Part shown: positions 14,479 to 20,912 of the stretch, in pieces | Position numbering within the stretch: the stretch's first letter is position 1 | Layout: each line of letters begins with the position of its first letter | Assembly: GCA_964397365.1 (NCBI GenBank) | Contig: CAYNIU010000034.1 | Coordinates: 1 to 20,912 of the forward strand | Source of the DNA: Methylomarinum sp964397365 | GTDB lineage: Bacteria > Pseudomonadota > Gammaproteobacteria > Methylococcales > Methylomonadaceae | Length of the DNA stretch: 20,912 bases | Direction: 5' to 3' | Made by a program: the position numbers and the translations under genes | Notes under the pieces: generated by a model | The model's database searches: none | What the model was told of the DNA's origin: nothing | What the model saw: only the letters and a program-made list of their open reading frames with translations

Positions 14479-15675
14479 ATGGCGTACCCTGAATTATATT
14501 TAAAAAAAAACGAAGATAAGCGCCTGCGGAAAGGTCATTTATGGATATTCAGCAATGAGGTTGATAATCAGCGCAGTCCATTAGAACATTTTTCCTCGGG
14601 AGATGTGATTGCCGTTAAATCCAGTAATGGTCAACCCTTGGGTACAGCCTATATTAACCCGAACACATTGATTTGCGCACGTCTGTTATCCAGAAAAACC
14701 AATCTCAAAATTGGCAGTAATTTTTTTAAATGTCGTTTGCATAATGCCTTGACAGTTCGTCAACGGTTGTTTGACAAACCATTTTACCGGCTGGTTTTTG
14801 GTGAAAGTGATGGCTTACCCGGACTGGTTATAGACCGTTTTGGTTCGCTATTGTCAATACAAATTACCACGGCTGGGATGGAAAAACACAAAGACACGCT
14901 GATTACCGTCCTGGTGGATTTATTGGCGCCGGAGGCCATTATTTTAAAAAATGACAGTACTCAGAGACGACTGGAAAATTTGTCGACAGAATCGGAAATA
15001 ATCTACGGTAAAGTCCTGGAACAGGTGATTATTGAAGAAAATAATGCCCGTTTTATTATTGATATCCTCGATGGACAAAAAACCGGTTGGTTTTATGATC
15101 ATCGTTGTAGTCGGGCGCAATTGACATCATTTGCCGCGGGACTGAAGGTTCTGGATTTATTTTCCTACTCCGGCGCTTGGGGCATCCCGGCTGCAATAGC
15201 CGGAGCTAAACAGGTGACTTGTGTGGACAGTTCAGAATCAGCGTTGAACAGAGCCTTGTCCAGCGCTAAACTCAATGGCGTCGAAACGCATATGTGTTTC
15301 GAACGTAGCGATGTATTTGAATTTCTCAAGCAAGCCAGAGAAAAAAATGAACGCTACGATGTTATTGTCCTGGATCCACCGGCATTGATTAAACGCAAAA
15401 AAGACTTTAAAGCCGGCTATGAAGCTTATCGCCGTTTAAACCAGTTAGCCTTGCAAATACTGTCAAAAAACGGCATTCTGGTTTCCGCATCTTGCTCTCA
15501 TCATCTCAGCAAAGCCAATCTGCATGAGATTTTACGTTCGTCCGCCCGCCATATTGATCGTCACTTGGTCTTTTTTGCCAGTGCTGGGCAGGGGCCTGAT
15601 CATCCTGTCCATCCGGCTGTGGCGGAAACTGAATATTTAAAAACTTTTTTCTGTTCAGTTTCCTCCAGCCTGTAA
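14479..15675 (+). CDS. RlmI-like 23S rRNA (cytosine-5) methyltransferase
   Basis: Class I SAM-dependent rRNA methyltransferase of the YccW/RlmI group; E. coli RlmI makes m5C1962 in 23S rRNA. The 398 residues (E. coli 396) contain an N-terminal PUA domain (about 1-75, with KRLRKGHLWIFSNEV), the linker ESDGLPGLVIDR (109-120), GQKTGWFYDHR (199-209), the SAM motif VLDLFSYSGAWG (224-235), VLDPPALIK (297-305) and a candidate catalytic Cys339 in SASCS. The start is 5 bases after the zinc-ribbon gene, implying co-transcription. No orthologue is usual at this point of the conserved cluster, so it may be a lineage-specific insertion. The family is clear; the exact target base is inferred. Confidence 0.9.
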   Translation: MAYPELYLKKNEDKRLRKGHLWIFSNEVDNQRSPLEHFSSGDVIAVKSSNGQPLGTAYINPNTLICARLLSRKTNLKIGSNFFKCRLHNALTVRQRLFDKPFYRLVFGESDGLPGLVIDRFGSLLSIQITTAGMEKHKDTLITVLVDLLAPEAIILKNDSTQRRLENLSTESEIIYGKVLEQVIIEENNARFIIDILDGQKTGWFYDHRCSRAQLTSFAAGLKVLDLFSYSGAWGIPAAIAGAKQVTCVDSSESALNRALSSAKLNGVETHMCFERSDVFEFLKQAREKNERYDVIVLDPPALIKRKKDFKAGYEAYRRLNQLALQILSKNGILVSASCSHHLSKANLHEILRSSARHIDRHLVFFASAGQGPDHPVHPAVAETEYLKTFFCSVSSSL

Positions 15676-15718
15676 AAGAATCTGATTTTCCAACCAACCA
15701 CATTAATTAGGAGAAAAA

Positions 15719-16246
15719 ATGAAAGCCTGTGAATCTTGTACAGACCGAGTCAACATCGGTTGTAATCATAAAAAAAAGTCGGTGTTGTCACGCGCTATCG
15801 GTCTGATATTTGTTTATCTGCCTATTCTAACGCTGCCCTTTGTGATTATCAGCGCTCTTTTGACTTATTATAGCCTCAAATTTGTTGGCGCCGAAAATCT
15901 TAAAACTCTGAAGGACTTTTTGCCTGAGCGCGCCAGTCACCGTTATGATCTGAAAACTCAGGTCACTATGGATGGCTCATTCAAATTGAGCGCAGCGCAA
16001 TCAAAACTGTACTGGATACTTAACTGTACCTGGTATTGTCCATATAGCGTCGGTTTATTCGAATGGCATGCCTATCTGGTCAAAGTGGTTGAAAACTGGT
16101 GGTGTCCTTTTACCCATTCGCGGAAAAACAGCTATACCGATGGTGCAATTGATCAATCTTTTTGGCACATTTACCCTGAAGATAAAGCCAAATTGCACGA
16201 GGATGATAAAAATAATCCGATTTTTACCGAAACACCGGAAAAATAA
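15719..16246 (+). CDS. unrecognised Cys-rich membrane protein
   Basis: I do not recognise this 175-residue protein. It starts at an ATG with TAGGAG 6 bases upstream, a strong ribosome site. The N-terminus has C4-x2-C7-x7-C15-x-H17, which could bind a metal. A long hydrophobic stretch (about 21-56) could be one or two membrane helices, and the Lys run before it (KKK 18-20) suggests a cytoplasmic N-terminus. The second half is Trp- and Tyr-rich with C103, C107 and C128 (LNCTWYCPYS, NWWCPF) and ends in a charged tail (EDKAKLHEDDKNN). It follows the rlmI-like gene by 43 bases and is ended by a strong terminator. It could be a small redox or metal protein, but nothing proves that. Confidence 0.8.
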   Translation: MKACESCTDRVNIGCNHKKKSVLSRAIGLIFVYLPILTLPFVIISALLTYYSLKFVGAENLKTLKDFLPERASHRYDLKTQVTMDGSFKLSAAQSKLYWILNCTWYCPYSVGLFEWHAYLVKVVENWWCPFTHSRKNSYTDGAIDQSFWHIYPEDKAKLHEDDKNNPIFTETPEK

Positions 16247-16255
16247 CCAAAGTAC

Positions 16256-16302
16256 AAGGCGAAAGACAAAAGAGCTTTTGATCTTTCGCCTTTTATTTTT
16301 TT
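16256..16302 (+). terminator. strong intrinsic terminator
   Basis: AAGGCGAAAGA (16256-16266) pairs perfectly with TCTTTCGCCTT (16282-16292). The inner CAAAAG/CTTTTG extends the stem, with one bulged A. TTTTATTTTTTT follows immediately. It ends the unit containing the unrecognised membrane protein and insulates dusB. Confidence 0.93.
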
Positions 16303-16342
16303 AGGATAGAATGCCACGCCTTTTTCGCATCAATCTGCAATC

Positions 16343-17323
16343 ATGCAAATAGGCTCTTATCAATTAAAAAATAAACTGATTCTTGCCCCTATGGCGGGCA
16401 TCACGGATCGCCCGTTCAGAGAGGTATGTCAGCACTATGGCGCTGGTTTGACTGTCTCGGAAATGGTTGCCTCCCATCCGCATTTGCAAAATCATAACAG
16501 GACGCTGCAAAAGACCAATTACAAACCGAACAGCGGGTTGCGGGCAGTACAAATTTTAGGTACAGACCCTGAGCAAATGGCCGCCGCGGCCCAAATAAAT
16601 GTGACTCGCGGCGCTCAAATTATTGATATCAACATGGGTTGTCCGGCTAAGAAAGTATGTTCAGTAGCGGCAGGATCAGCGCTGTTAAAAGATGAGAGTC
16701 GGGTGGAAAAAATCCTTACTCATGTCGTTAAAGCGGTAACTGTTCCAGTGACCTTGAAAATTCGTACTGGTTGGGATAAAGACAACCGAAATGCATTGAG
16801 TATTGCTAAAATAGCAGAGAATTGCGGTATTCAGGCATTGACAATACATGGCCGCACACGGGCATGCAAATTTACGGGTGCTGCTGAATATGACACGATT
16901 AGACAGGTGAAAAAAGTCAGTGGTATTCCGGTTATCGCTAATGGCGATATTGATTCAGCAGAAAAAGCCAAATGGGTCTTACAATATACCGGCGCCGATG
17001 CCATCATGATAGGCCGTGCAGCGCAAGGCCGGCCGTGGATTTTTAAACAGCTCGAAGAGCGACTTTCTGGCTCCGTAAATACGGCTGACCCGGCATTGAG
17101 CGAAATTCAATCAATAATTAATAATCATCTTGAAAACTTATACAGCTTTTACGGCAATATCCGTGGTGTTAAAATAGCCCGTAAACATATCGGTTGGTAT
17201 TTTGATAATCTCGGCGCTATTCCTGCGGCCCAAAGGAAATTGATTAATCAGGCTCAACATCCGGCACAACAATTATCGTTGGTCAATTTTACATTCACTT
17301 TTATCACGCAAAATGCGGCATAA
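16343..17323 (+). CDS. dusB: tRNA-dihydrouridine synthase B
   Basis: FMN-dependent reduction of uridine to dihydrouridine in the tRNA D-loop (U17 in E. coli). The 326 residues (E. coli 321) carry APMAGITDRPFR (15-26), IDINMGCPAKKV with the catalytic Cys100, LKIRTGW (138-144), IHGRTRACKFTGAAEYD (168-184), ANGDID (199-204) and IMIGRAAQGRPWIF (221-234), followed by the helical C-terminal domain. Its stop and the fis start share one base (TAATG), so the two genes are coupled as in E. coli, where fis depends on dusB for translation. A short 5' region separates it from the upstream terminator, so its promoter lies around 16300-16340. Confidence 0.96.
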   Translation: MQIGSYQLKNKLILAPMAGITDRPFREVCQHYGAGLTVSEMVASHPHLQNHNRTLQKTNYKPNSGLRAVQILGTDPEQMAAAAQINVTRGAQIIDINMGCPAKKVCSVAAGSALLKDESRVEKILTHVVKAVTVPVTLKIRTGWDKDNRNALSIAKIAENCGIQALTIHGRTRACKFTGAAEYDTIRQVKKVSGIPVIANGDIDSAEKAKWVLQYTGADAIMIGRAAQGRPWIFKQLEERLSGSVNTADPALSEIQSIINNHLENLYSFYGNIRGVKIARKHIGWYFDNLGAIPAAQRKLINQAQHPAQQLSLVNFTFTFITQNAA

Positions 17324-17607
17324 TGGAAGCACCTAATATTGAAAAAACCAGTTTTGTTTTAAAAACTCTCAAGGATGCTGAGCGGCCTTTATCTGCTCAT
17401 GTCCGTCATTCGCTTGAAAACTATTTTTCACAATTGAATGGGCATGAATCTTCCGGTCTCTATGCATTGGTTTTGGCCGAAGTTGAAAAACCACTCCTGG
17501 AAACCACTTTGAAATATGCTAATTACAATCAAACCAAAACCGCTAAAATTCTTGGTTTAAGCCGCAGCACGCTACGCAAAAAACTGGATTTATACAATAT
17601 CAGTTAA
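17323..17607 (+). CDS. fis: nucleoid-associated protein Fis
   Basis: A small homodimeric DNA-bending protein acting at rRNA promoters and recombination enhancers. The 94 residues (E. coli 98) end in the typical helix-turn-helix region: EVEKPLLETTLKYANYNQ, then TKTAKILGLSRSTLRKKLDLY, closely matching E. coli ..[23 protein letters not shown]. The N-terminal half is more divergent, as is normal outside the enterics. It overlaps dusB by one base, and purH begins 29 bases later with no terminator between, so dusB-fis-purH probably form one transcript. Confidence 0.95.
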   Translation: MEAPNIEKTSFVLKTLKDAERPLSAHVRHSLENYFSQLNGHESSGLYALVLAEVEKPLLETTLKYANYNQTKTAKILGLSRSTLRKKLDLYNIS

Positions 17608-17636
17608 TTTCTTTTACGACTCGCTTTGAGGTTTTC

Positions 17637-19196
17637 ATGAATAAAAAAGTTACCCGCGCCCTGGTCAGCGTTTCTGATAAGTCCGGTATCCTGGAGTTTT
17701 GTCGGGAGCTGGAGTTGCTGGGAGTTGAATTGCTATCTACCGGCGGTACGGCAAAATTACTGGCAGACAATAATATTGCCGTTACAGAAGTCTCTGAGTA
17801 CACGGGGTTTCCGGAAATGATGGGCGGTCGGGTTAAAACTCTGCACCCAAAAGTGCATGGCGGTATTTTGGGACGTCGCGGTGTCGATGACGTGGTAATG
17901 AAGACCAATGACATCAAACCGATTGATATGGTGGTGGTTAATTTATATCCGTTTGAGCAGACTGTCGCCAATCCCGGTTGTAGTTTGGAAACGGCGATAG
18001 AAAACATTGACATTGGCGGCCCTGCCATGATCCGTTCAGCCGCCAAGAATCATGCCGATGTTGCCATTATTGTTGACCCGGCGGATTATCAAACAACGCT
18101 TTCCGAATTATCCGGTAATGATGTGTGTCTGAGTCAGCAAACTCGCTTTAAGCTGGCGTTAAAAAGTTTTGAGCATACCGCCAGCTACGATACTGCAATT
18201 TCAGCATATCTGGCAAAAATCAACCAAACGTCGTTTCCTGACACATTAAATCTGCAATTTCAGCATATCCAAACCATGCGTTATGGTGAAAATCCACATC
18301 AGAAAGCCGCTTTTTATCGTGAAAAGAAAGCTGATGTTGGCACTATTTCTGCTGCCATGCAATTACAGGGTAAAGCCTTATCTTATAACAATATTGCTGA
18401 TGCCGATGCTGCGCTTGAGTGCGTCAAATCATTTGTCGATCAACCGGCCTGTGTCATTGTCAAACACGCCAATCCATGTGGCGTCGCCATTGCCGATAAT
18501 ATTTTGACAGCTTACGACCTGGCTTATGCAACCGACCCGACTTCCGCCTTTGGTGGAATTATTGCCTTTAATCAGGAACTGGATGAGAACACTGCCGCTG
18601 AAATTATCAATCGCCAGTTTGTCGAAGTCATTATCGCACCGGCTGTCAGTCTGGCTGCGCAAGCGGTGTTGACGGTCAAACAAAATATTCGCGTCATGCA
18701 ATGTGGGTTCTGGAGTAACAACCCAGTTTCCACCCTGGATTTAAAACGTGTCTCCGGTGGATTACTGGTACAGGATAAGGATTATGGCGACATCTCTGCC
18801 GCCGAAGTCAAAATCGTTAGCCAACGCTCACCTACCGAACAAGAAATGAGCGATTTGATGTTTGCCTGGAAAATCGGCAAATTTGTTAAATCCAATGCCA
18901 TTGTTTACTGTAAAAATGGCCGCACTATTGGCATTGGCGCCGGACAAATGAGCCGGGTCTATTCAGCCAAAATTGCCGGTATTAAAGCGGCAGATGAAGG
19001 CTTGGAAGTTCCCGGTTCGGTCATGGCCTCAGATGCTTTTTTTCCGTTCAGGGATGGTATTGATGCTGCTGCAAAAGCGGGTATTACTGCTGTTATTCAG
19101 CCTGGGGGGTCGATTCGTGATGAGGAAGTCATCGCCGCAGCGAATGAAAACGATATTGCCATGGTGTTTACCGGTATGCGTCATTTTCGGCATTAA
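17637..19196 (+). CDS. purH: bifunctional AICAR formyltransferase / IMP cyclohydrolase
   Basis: Performs the last two steps of purine synthesis. The 519 residues (E. coli 529) comprise an N-terminal MGS-like cyclohydrolase domain (ALVSVSDKSGILEF at 8-21, LLSTGGTAKLL, MMGGRVKTLHPKVHGGIL at 61-78) and a C-terminal formyltransferase domain with MRYGENPHQKAAFY, LSYNNIADADAA, the catalytic Lys276-His277 in VKHANPCGVA, SAFGGIIAFN, and SDAFFPFRDGIDAAAKAG near the end. GAGG 5 bases before the ATG is a good ribosome site. The order fis-purH-purD is shared with pseudomonads. Confidence 0.98.
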   Translation: MNKKVTRALVSVSDKSGILEFCRELELLGVELLSTGGTAKLLADNNIAVTEVSEYTGFPEMMGGRVKTLHPKVHGGILGRRGVDDVVMKTNDIKPIDMVVVNLYPFEQTVANPGCSLETAIENIDIGGPAMIRSAAKNHADVAIIVDPADYQTTLSELSGNDVCLSQQTRFKLALKSFEHTASYDTAISAYLAKINQTSFPDTLNLQFQHIQTMRYGENPHQKAAFYREKKADVGTISAAMQLQGKALSYNNIADADAALECVKSFVDQPACVIVKHANPCGVAIADNILTAYDLAYATDPTSAFGGIIAFNQELDENTAAEIINRQFVEVIIAPAVSLAAQAVLTVKQNIRVMQCGFWSNNPVSTLDLKRVSGGLLVQDKDYGDISAAEVKIVSQRSPTEQEMSDLMFAWKIGKFVKSNAIVYCKNGRTIGIGAGQMSRVYSAKIAGIKAADEGLEVPGSVMASDAFFPFRDGIDAAAKAGITAVIQPGGSIRDEEVIAAANENDIAMVFTGMRHFRH

Positions 19197-19488
19197 TATT
19201 GAGTACATTGACCAGAAACAGTGCTTTATTCAGCTCTTAGGTCATTGAAAACAAATAACATATCCAAAATGCAGAGCATTGCAGCCTTAAGTTACGTAAA
19301 AAACATCTCTTGTTTAGGGCGTTGCATTGCCTACCAGTCGTACCATTGCCTTAATGGCAATAACACCGTGTATAGAGACTATCTCGATAGTTTTTTACAC
19401 GGAGATTTTTAAGGCGAAATATTTCGTCCCCTTGTAGTAATTTTAAAAAATTATTGCCAGTTAGTTTACTTTATCACTAAGCAAAGAT
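19197..19488 (+). promoter_or_regulatory. purH-purD spacer with several hairpins
   Basis: This 292-base spacer holds three palindromes: ATTGCC (19345-19350) with GGCAAT (19356-19361); CCGTGTA (19366-19372) with TACACGG (19396-19402), enclosing ACTAT-CTCG-ATAGT; and the perfect CGAAATATTTCG (19415-19426). The second, followed by AGATTTTT, could end purH transcripts. The last could be an operator or part of a second hairpin with flanking AAGG/CCTT. I see no PurR box (ACGCAAACGTTTGCGT type) and no recognised riboswitch. No coding frame there is convincing. Confidence 0.45.
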
Positions 19489-20763
19489 ATGAAAATTTTA
19501 ATCGTTGGCAGTGGCGGTCGAGAACACGCGCTTGCCTGGAAAGTCAAACAATCCCAACAGGTAGACAGGGTTTTTGTTGCTCCTGGCAACGCTGGAACAG
19601 CTCTTGAAGAGGGAATAGAAAATGTTGCCATCAATGCCGATGACATTTCGGCATTGTTGTCTTTTGCTCAACAACAACAAATCGCCATGACTATCATCGG
19701 CCCGGAAGCACCATTGGTCGCCGGTATTGTTGACCGTTTTACCTCAGCCGGTCTGGCCTGTTTTGGTCCGAGTGCTGCCGCCGCACAACTGGAAGGCTCA
19801 AAGGCTTTTTGTAAAGACTTTATGGCTCGGCATAACATTCCGACAGCGGATTACCAGACTTTTACCGACCCGGAGCAAGCTATTGCCTATATACAGGACA
19901 AAGGTGCGCCTATCGTTGTTAAAGCGGATGGGTTGGCGGCAGGAAAAGGCGTTATTGTCGCTCAATCTGAACAGGAAGCCATCGACGCGGTAAACGATAT
20001 GTTGTCCGGTAACCGTTTTGGTGAAGCTGGACACAGAGTGGTTGTTGAAGAATTTCTTGATGGTGAAGAAGCCAGCTTTATCGTTATAGCCGATGGTATT
20101 CATGCGTTACCGATGGCCACATCACAAGATCACAAAGCACGTGATAATGGCGATTGCGGACCTAATACCGGTGGTATGGGTGCATACTCACCGGCGCCAA
20201 TTGTGACGGATGAAATTTATCAACGGGTGATGGCTGAAGTCATTAACCCAACATTACAAGGTATGCGCGAAGACGGTTATGAATATACTGGCTTTCTGTA
20301 TGCCGGTTTGATGATTACTAAAACCGGTTCAATCAAGGTTCTGGAATATAATTGCCGCTTTGGTGACCCTGAAACTCAGCCTATCATGATGCGTCTGCAA
20401 AGTGATCTGGTCGAGTTATGTCAGAAAGCCCTGAATAAACAACTGAATAAAATCACCACTTGCTGGGATGAGCGTGCAGCTTTAGGCGTGGTGCTGGCTG
20501 CCGGCGGCTATCCGAGCAGCTATGATAAAGGCGATGTTATTTCCGGTTTGCCACAACGAGATCTGGACAATAAAAAAGTCTTTCATGCCGGCACTGTACA
20601 GACAGAGGCTGGTATCGTGACTGCTGGCGGGAGAGTATTATGTGCTTGCGCTTTAGGTGACAATATTGCTGACGCACAAGCAAAAGCCTATGAACTGACA
20701 CAGGAAATTAGTTGGAATAATGTTTATTATCGAACTGATATTGGCTTTAAAGCAATAAAGTAA
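19489..20763 (+). CDS. purD: phosphoribosylamine-glycine ligase
   Basis: ATP-dependent ligation of glycine to phosphoribosylamine, the second step of purine synthesis. The 424 residues (E. coli 429) show the N-terminal VGSGGREHALAWKV (6-19), IIGPEAPLVAGI (69-80), the ATP-grasp strand VVKADGLAAGKGVIVA (143-158), the signature DHKARDNGDCGPNTGGMGAY (214-233), and YNCRFGDPETQ near residue 295 with the metal-binding acidic residues. The start at 19489 gives the conserved MKILIVGSGGREHA; the upstream ribosome site is weak. It is separated from purH by a structured spacer and could be read from its own promoter. Confidence 0.98.
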   Translation: MKILIVGSGGREHALAWKVKQSQQVDRVFVAPGNAGTALEEGIENVAINADDISALLSFAQQQQIAMTIIGPEAPLVAGIVDRFTSAGLACFGPSAAAAQLEGSKAFCKDFMARHNIPTADYQTFTDPEQAIAYIQDKGAPIVVKADGLAAGKGVIVAQSEQEAIDAVNDMLSGNRFGEAGHRVVVEEFLDGEEASFIVIADGIHALPMATSQDHKARDNGDCGPNTGGMGAYSPAPIVTDEIYQRVMAEVINPTLQGMREDGYEYTGFLYAGLMITKTGSIKVLEYNCRFGDPETQPIMMRLQSDLVELCQKALNKQLNKITTCWDERAALGVVLAAGGYPSSYDKGDVISGLPQRDLDNKKVFHAGTVQTEAGIVTAGGRVLCACALGDNIADAQAKAYELTQEISWNNVYYRTDIGFKAIK

Positions 20764-20795
20764 AAATTTTTGTAAATTAAGGGGGCGGGTGCATT

Positions 20796-20912
20796 ATGAG
20801 GTTCGTAGTGAGACAAGAAAAAGAGTTGTGGTACAGCGAGCCCGGCTCAAGCAAAAGTGTACTGGCTCTAATAGCACCGGATACTTTAATAAGAGATAAT
20901 AATTATCAACAA
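20796..20912 (+). CDS. start of an unrecognised gene, cut by the window edge
   Basis: From the ATG at 20796, with a G-rich ribosome-site-like stretch AAGGGGG upstream (20779-20785, somewhat distant), the frame stays open for 39 codons to the window edge. The residues begin MRFVVRQEKELWYSEPGSS and run on to LALIAPDTLIRDN. I do not recognise the family. In pseudomonads the gene after purD is the hybrid kinase retS, but this N-terminus does not look like a signal peptide or sensor. It could be a real gene or a chance frame. Confidence 0.4.
   Translation, partial: MRFVVRQEKELWYSEPGSSKSVLALIAPDTLIRDNNYQQ

Noticed and set aside
16256..16302. Long hairpin considered as a small RNA or attachment site
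   Set aside because: Perfect stem followed at once by a T tract right after a stop codon is a standard intrinsic terminator.
1..20912. Searched for tRNA or rRNA genes, CRISPR arrays, defence genes, prophage or a secondary-metabolite cluster
   Set aside because: No cloverleaf-like, spaced-repeat or matching protein signals were seen by eye; the window is dominated by conserved housekeeping genes.

Overview
The window looks like a chromosomal housekeeping segment of a gammaproteobacterium. The protein families and the order tlpA/dsbD – aroQ – accB – accC – prmA – zinc-ribbon protein – dusB – fis – purH – purD match, from memory, the arrangement in Pseudomonas and related gammaproteobacteria. 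The moderate G+C and the gene set would suit a type I methanotroph (Methylococcales) or a relative, but no methane-oxidation gene is present, so that placement is only a guess. The sequence comes from a draft scaffold, because a run of 100 N lies at 13675-13774.

Layout. 1-229: C-terminal end of a small basic protein. 241-2916, minus strand: a Met/His-rich exported small protein (281-616) behind the UvrD helicase (757-2916). 3160-3396: a small two-helix membrane protein (DUF2892 type). 3397-3846: a 450-base gene-free stretch holding a decayed mobile-element-like palindrome and a run of nine G. 3847-5142: a DUF3422 protein. 5264-5716, minus strand: FxsA-like membrane protein, convergent with the DUF3422 gene and divergent from the next cluster. 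5878-8566: tightly overlapping cutA-dsbD-tlpA, which together suggest periplasmic thiol redox and metal handling. 8648-10015: iron-sulfur L-serine dehydratase. 10250-12506: aroQ-accB-accC (shikimate pathway and the first step of fatty acid synthesis). 12686-13570: prmA (ribosomal protein L11 methylation). 13571-13822: spacer containing the scaffold gap. 13823-15675: a zinc-ribbon/DUF3426 membrane protein and an RlmI-like 23S rRNA methyltransferase. 15719-16246: an unrecognised Cys-rich membrane protein ended by a strong terminator. 16343-19196: dusB-fis-purH. 19489-20763: purD. 20796-end: the start of an unrecognised gene.

The genes mostly serve DNA repair (uvrD), translation (prmA, rlmI-like, dusB), lipid and purine synthesis, nucleoid organisation (fis) and envelope redox balance. 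I see no phage, CRISPR, toxin-antitoxin, defence or biosynthetic gene cluster. No new multi-gene system is evident.

The items worth a second look are small: the 55-base repeat bracketing the N gap, the inverted-repeat element at 3491-3615, the Met/His-rich exported protein, the Cys-rich membrane protein at 15719-16246, and the structured leaders before prmA and purD.
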